This document shows, piece after piece, positions 14,050 through 15,910 of a stretch of 15,910 bases of DNA. Position numbers and translations under genes: made by a program. The notes under the pieces are model-generated. The model searched no databases. It saw only the letters and a program-made list of their open reading frames with translations, and was not told the origin of the DNA. Source of the stretch: OMIS01 sp044350895. GTDB lineage: Bacteria; Patescibacteriota; Microgenomatia; UBA1400; PJMF01. The stretch covers positions 1 to 15,910 of the forward strand of contig JBILGT010000025.1 in assembly GCA_044350895.1 (NCBI GenBank), in the 5' to 3' direction. Within the stretch, counting starts at the first letter, position 1, and every line of letters begins with the position of its first letter.

Positions 14050-15300
14050 ATGCACCCCGAACGTCGCATCCCTAAAGAATTTATTCCACTTATTCTCAGC
14101 ATATTTTTGTTGATAGCTTTGTCGGCGCCCCAACTTGTTAATGCCTTTGATGAACTTTTTCCCAATGATCCTGAGTTCACAGAGCAGTGGAACCTTCACG
14201 GCACCGGAGAACACGGGACTGATTGGATTGCCGCGTATGAGCGACTACAGCAGCACGCAGATATTCTTGATCTTCAGCCCGTCACTGTCGCGGTGCTTGA
14301 TTCTGGAATTGATACAGATAATCCAGACCTTCAGGAGAGCATAAATTTTGATCTTAGCTGTTCGGTCATTGATACACAAAAACCTTGTGGTGATATCGAA
14401 GAAACGACCGGTCATGGAACAGGCGTGGCTGGCCAAATTGTAGGGGAGACTAACAATGAGTATGCGGTAGCTGGTAGTTTGCCAATTTCAGATTCACTGG
14501 TAATGATTAAATTTTATGGGAAGAATGGCCCGTATATTAACTACAGCGATCTATATGCTGCGCTCCAATATCTCAATACAATCAGCACAACAGTGAGTGT
14601 GGCTAATATCAGTATGGAAGGAAATCCAGACGTCAGTGGCAATCTGATTATGAGGATAAATGAACTGATTACTCAAATGACTGAACGACAGCAGGTCATT
14701 TTTGTAGCAAGTACAGGTAACCAAAACGAAAATAGAGTGGCATATCCAGCACTTCTTCCAGAGGTAATTGCCGTTGGATCAAGTGATGAAACAGGGGGGA
14801 GAGCTTTTTTTTCAAACTATGGTGAAGCCCTTGATATACTCGCACCTGGAACAAATGTTGTGGGACTTTCACATATATTGGAAAGTGACATTCGCTATGG
14901 AACGTCTTCATCTGCACCACAGGTAACACAAGCGGTGGTGCTCATCAAGGCCTTCCGCCCGAATGCAACATTTTCTGAAGTGAGCGCACTGCTTCAAGCA
15001 GCAAGTGGAGAGGAATGGACTCCAGAGCGTGGACACGGAATTTTGAATTTTACACTGTTACTTGATTTACTTGGTGTTCCGACCTTTATTCATCCAACTC
15101 CCTCGGCTACTTCTACTGAAACTTTAACACCAGCACCCACTGGGACGCCCACACCGACATCTGGATCAGCGCCAACAGAAGCTGCAACAAGTACAGCCAC
15201 AGCAACCCTTCAAGCAAACCTCACACCAGACCACACTCCCACAGTACCTTCCACCACACCAACAGCAGTTCTGAATTTTCTTCCACTAGTTTCTAGATAA
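14050..15300 (+). CDS. Secreted subtilisin-like serine protease (S8) with P/T-rich tail
   Basis: The 416-residue protein has a basic N-terminus and hydrophobic core (about 11-30), consistent with a signal peptide cut near 28-32. The S8 triad is present: Asp84 (VAVLDSGID), His122 (GHGTGVAG) and Ser286 (GTSSSAP), with oxyanion-hole Asn224 (STGN). Ser-Ser replaces the common Met-Ala after the nucleophile. There is little sequence between the signal peptide and the catalytic domain, so a large inhibitory prodomain is missing. Residues about 345-408 are a P/T/A/S-rich linker, probably extended and possibly glycosylated. The protein ends NFLPLVSR. Similar P/T stalks ending in a short LPL-type hydrophobic tail are common on secreted Chloroflexota proteins, where a surface-retention role is plausible. 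The target substrates are unknown. Confidence 0.92.
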   Translation: MHPERRIPKEFIPLILSIFLLIALSAPQLVNAFDELFPNDPEFTEQWNLHGTGEHGTDWIAAYERLQQHADILDLQPVTVAVLDSGIDTDNPDLQESINFDLSCSVIDTQKPCGDIEETTGHGTGVAGQIVGETNNEYAVAGSLPISDSLVMIKFYGKNGPYINYSDLYAALQYLNTISTTVSVANISMEGNPDVSGNLIMRINELITQMTERQQVIFVASTGNQNENRVAYPALLPEVIAVGSSDETGGRAFFSNYGEALDILAPGTNVVGLSHILESDIRYGTSSSAPQVTQAVVLIKAFRPNATFSEVSALLQAASGEEWTPERGHGILNFTLLLDLLGVPTFIHPTPSATSTETLTPAPTGTPTPTSGSAPTEAATSTATATLQANLTPDHTPTVPSTTPTAVLNFLPLVSR

Positions 15301-15324
15301 CTTTTTTATTACTCTAAGAAGTTG

Positions 15325-15330
15325 TATAGT
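15325..15330 (+). promoter_or_regulatory. -10 element of the last gene
   Basis: TATAGT ends 9 nt before the ATG at 15340, and no Shine-Dalgarno lies between them. No clear -35 is present. A T6 run (15302-15307) just after the subtilase stop has no strong stem before it, so it is not a convincing terminator. Confidence 0.45.
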
Positions 15331-15339
15331 AACCTAGAC

Positions 15340-15910
15340 ATGAACCAATCTATTATCAAAATTTGCACACTTTTTTTCCTTTTATTTTTTATAGTGACAC
15401 CTGTTCAATACAGCTTTGCCCACGCAGGTGAAGTACTTGGAGAAACGTACGCCCCTGAAATTAAGCCAGAGAACTTCTCTGCAGATATTACAAATAAATA
15501 TCTTTCACTACCTGTGGGAAGGATGCTCAAGTACCAAGGCACAATAGAGGAAGGCAGAAAAACAGTTGAGATAGAGATTCTTCCAGAGACAAAACTCATT
15601 TCTAGTGTAGAAACACGCGTCTATCAGGAACAAATTTTACTCAATGGTGTAGTGCAAAAAGAAACAGAAAAGTATATTGCACAGGATACAGATGGAAGCG
15701 TGTGGTATTTCGGAGAAGCGGTAAATAATTTTGTGGATGGTGTTGCAGCTAATCAAGATGGTTCCTGGATAGCTGGTGAAGGCGAAGCTCAGCCAGGAGT
15801 ATGGATACCAGGAAATCCAGAAGTAGCGGTGAGTTTTAAGCAAAAATTCCTGCATAACTTTGTCGAAGATACTTCAGAAGTGGTCAGTACTTCAGAAACA
15901 GTAGAAACTC
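15340..15910 (+). CDS. Secreted protein of unknown function, 3' end outside window
   Basis: The frame is open from the ATG to the right edge, giving 190 codons. The N-terminus is a signal peptide with a hydrophobic core (about 9-19) and a likely cut after AHA near residue 29. The mature part reads YLSLPVGRMLKYQG, then EIEILPETKLI, then YIAQDTDGSVWYFGE, then GSWIAGEGEAQPGVWIPG. This pattern of beta-rich segments with a conserved W-Y-F-G-E block recurs in uncharacterised secreted bacterial proteins, but I know of no assigned activity. The last visible residues are rich in S, T, E and V and may start a linker. It follows the subtilase by 39 bp and may be part of the same exported set, though it has its own -10. 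Confidence 0.75.
   Translation, partial: MNQSIIKICTLFFLLFFIVTPVQYSFAHAGEVLGETYAPEIKPENFSADITNKYLSLPVGRMLKYQGTIEEGRKTVEIEILPETKLISSVETRVYQEQILLNGVVQKETEKYIAQDTDGSVWYFGEAVNNFVDGVAANQDGSWIAGEGEAQPGVWIPGNPEVAVSFKQKFLHNFVEDTSEVVSTSETVET

Noticed and set aside
15302..15307. T6 run after the subtilase as an intrinsic terminator
   Set aside because: Only a 4-bp CTAG/CTAG stem precedes it, too weak for a terminator call.
1..15910. CRISPR array, toxin-antitoxin, phage or defence island
   Set aside because: No regularly spaced repeats, and no nuclease, phage structural or restriction genes seen. The only mobile-element trace is the transposase at the left edge.

Overview
The window is about 16 kb of compact bacterial chromosome, moderately AT-rich. 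TAG, TAA and TGA all act as stops, so the standard code applies. The short intergenic gaps, a tRNA without an encoded CCA, a compact triosephosphate isomerase and helicase, and many secreted or membrane proteins of unknown function fit a small-genome lineage such as Patescibacteria/CPR (Microgenomates-like). The P/T-rich tail ending in FLPLVSR on the subtilase also recalls Chloroflexota. No lineage marker is present, so the placement is tentative.

Layout. Positions 1-711 (minus) hold the N-terminal part of an IS256-family (IS1249-like) transposase. It runs off the left edge, and its only ATG is out of frame by one base at an A7 tract. At 1010-2390 lie two proteins I do not recognise, one small with two membrane segments and one exported and helical. 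Then come clpB (2497-5061), a small possible HTH protein, tRNA-Ile(GAU), a small unknown ORF starting 5 nt after the tRNA, and lon (5946-8468). A two-gene envelope unit follows: a PEGA/SH3 lipoprotein and a polytopic GT-C-like membrane protein. tpiA is on the minus strand, divergent from a UvrD/PcrA-type helicase. A secreted subtilisin-like protease and the start of another secreted protein finish the window.

Regulation is the most informative part. clpB and lon each carry a 27-bp CIRCE-like element with the canonical 9-9-9 spacing (2425-2451 and 5916-5942). Each matches 15 of 18 half-site positions of the HrcA operator. The disaggregase and the main ATP-dependent protease therefore look co-regulated by HrcA as a small protein-quality-control regulon.

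Seven plus-strand genes also have a good -10 hexamer ending 6-9 nt before the ATG and no Shine-Dalgarno sequence, which predicts leaderless mRNAs as the main mode here. tpiA, by contrast, has a clear AGGAG. No CRISPR array, prophage or recognisable defence system is visible.
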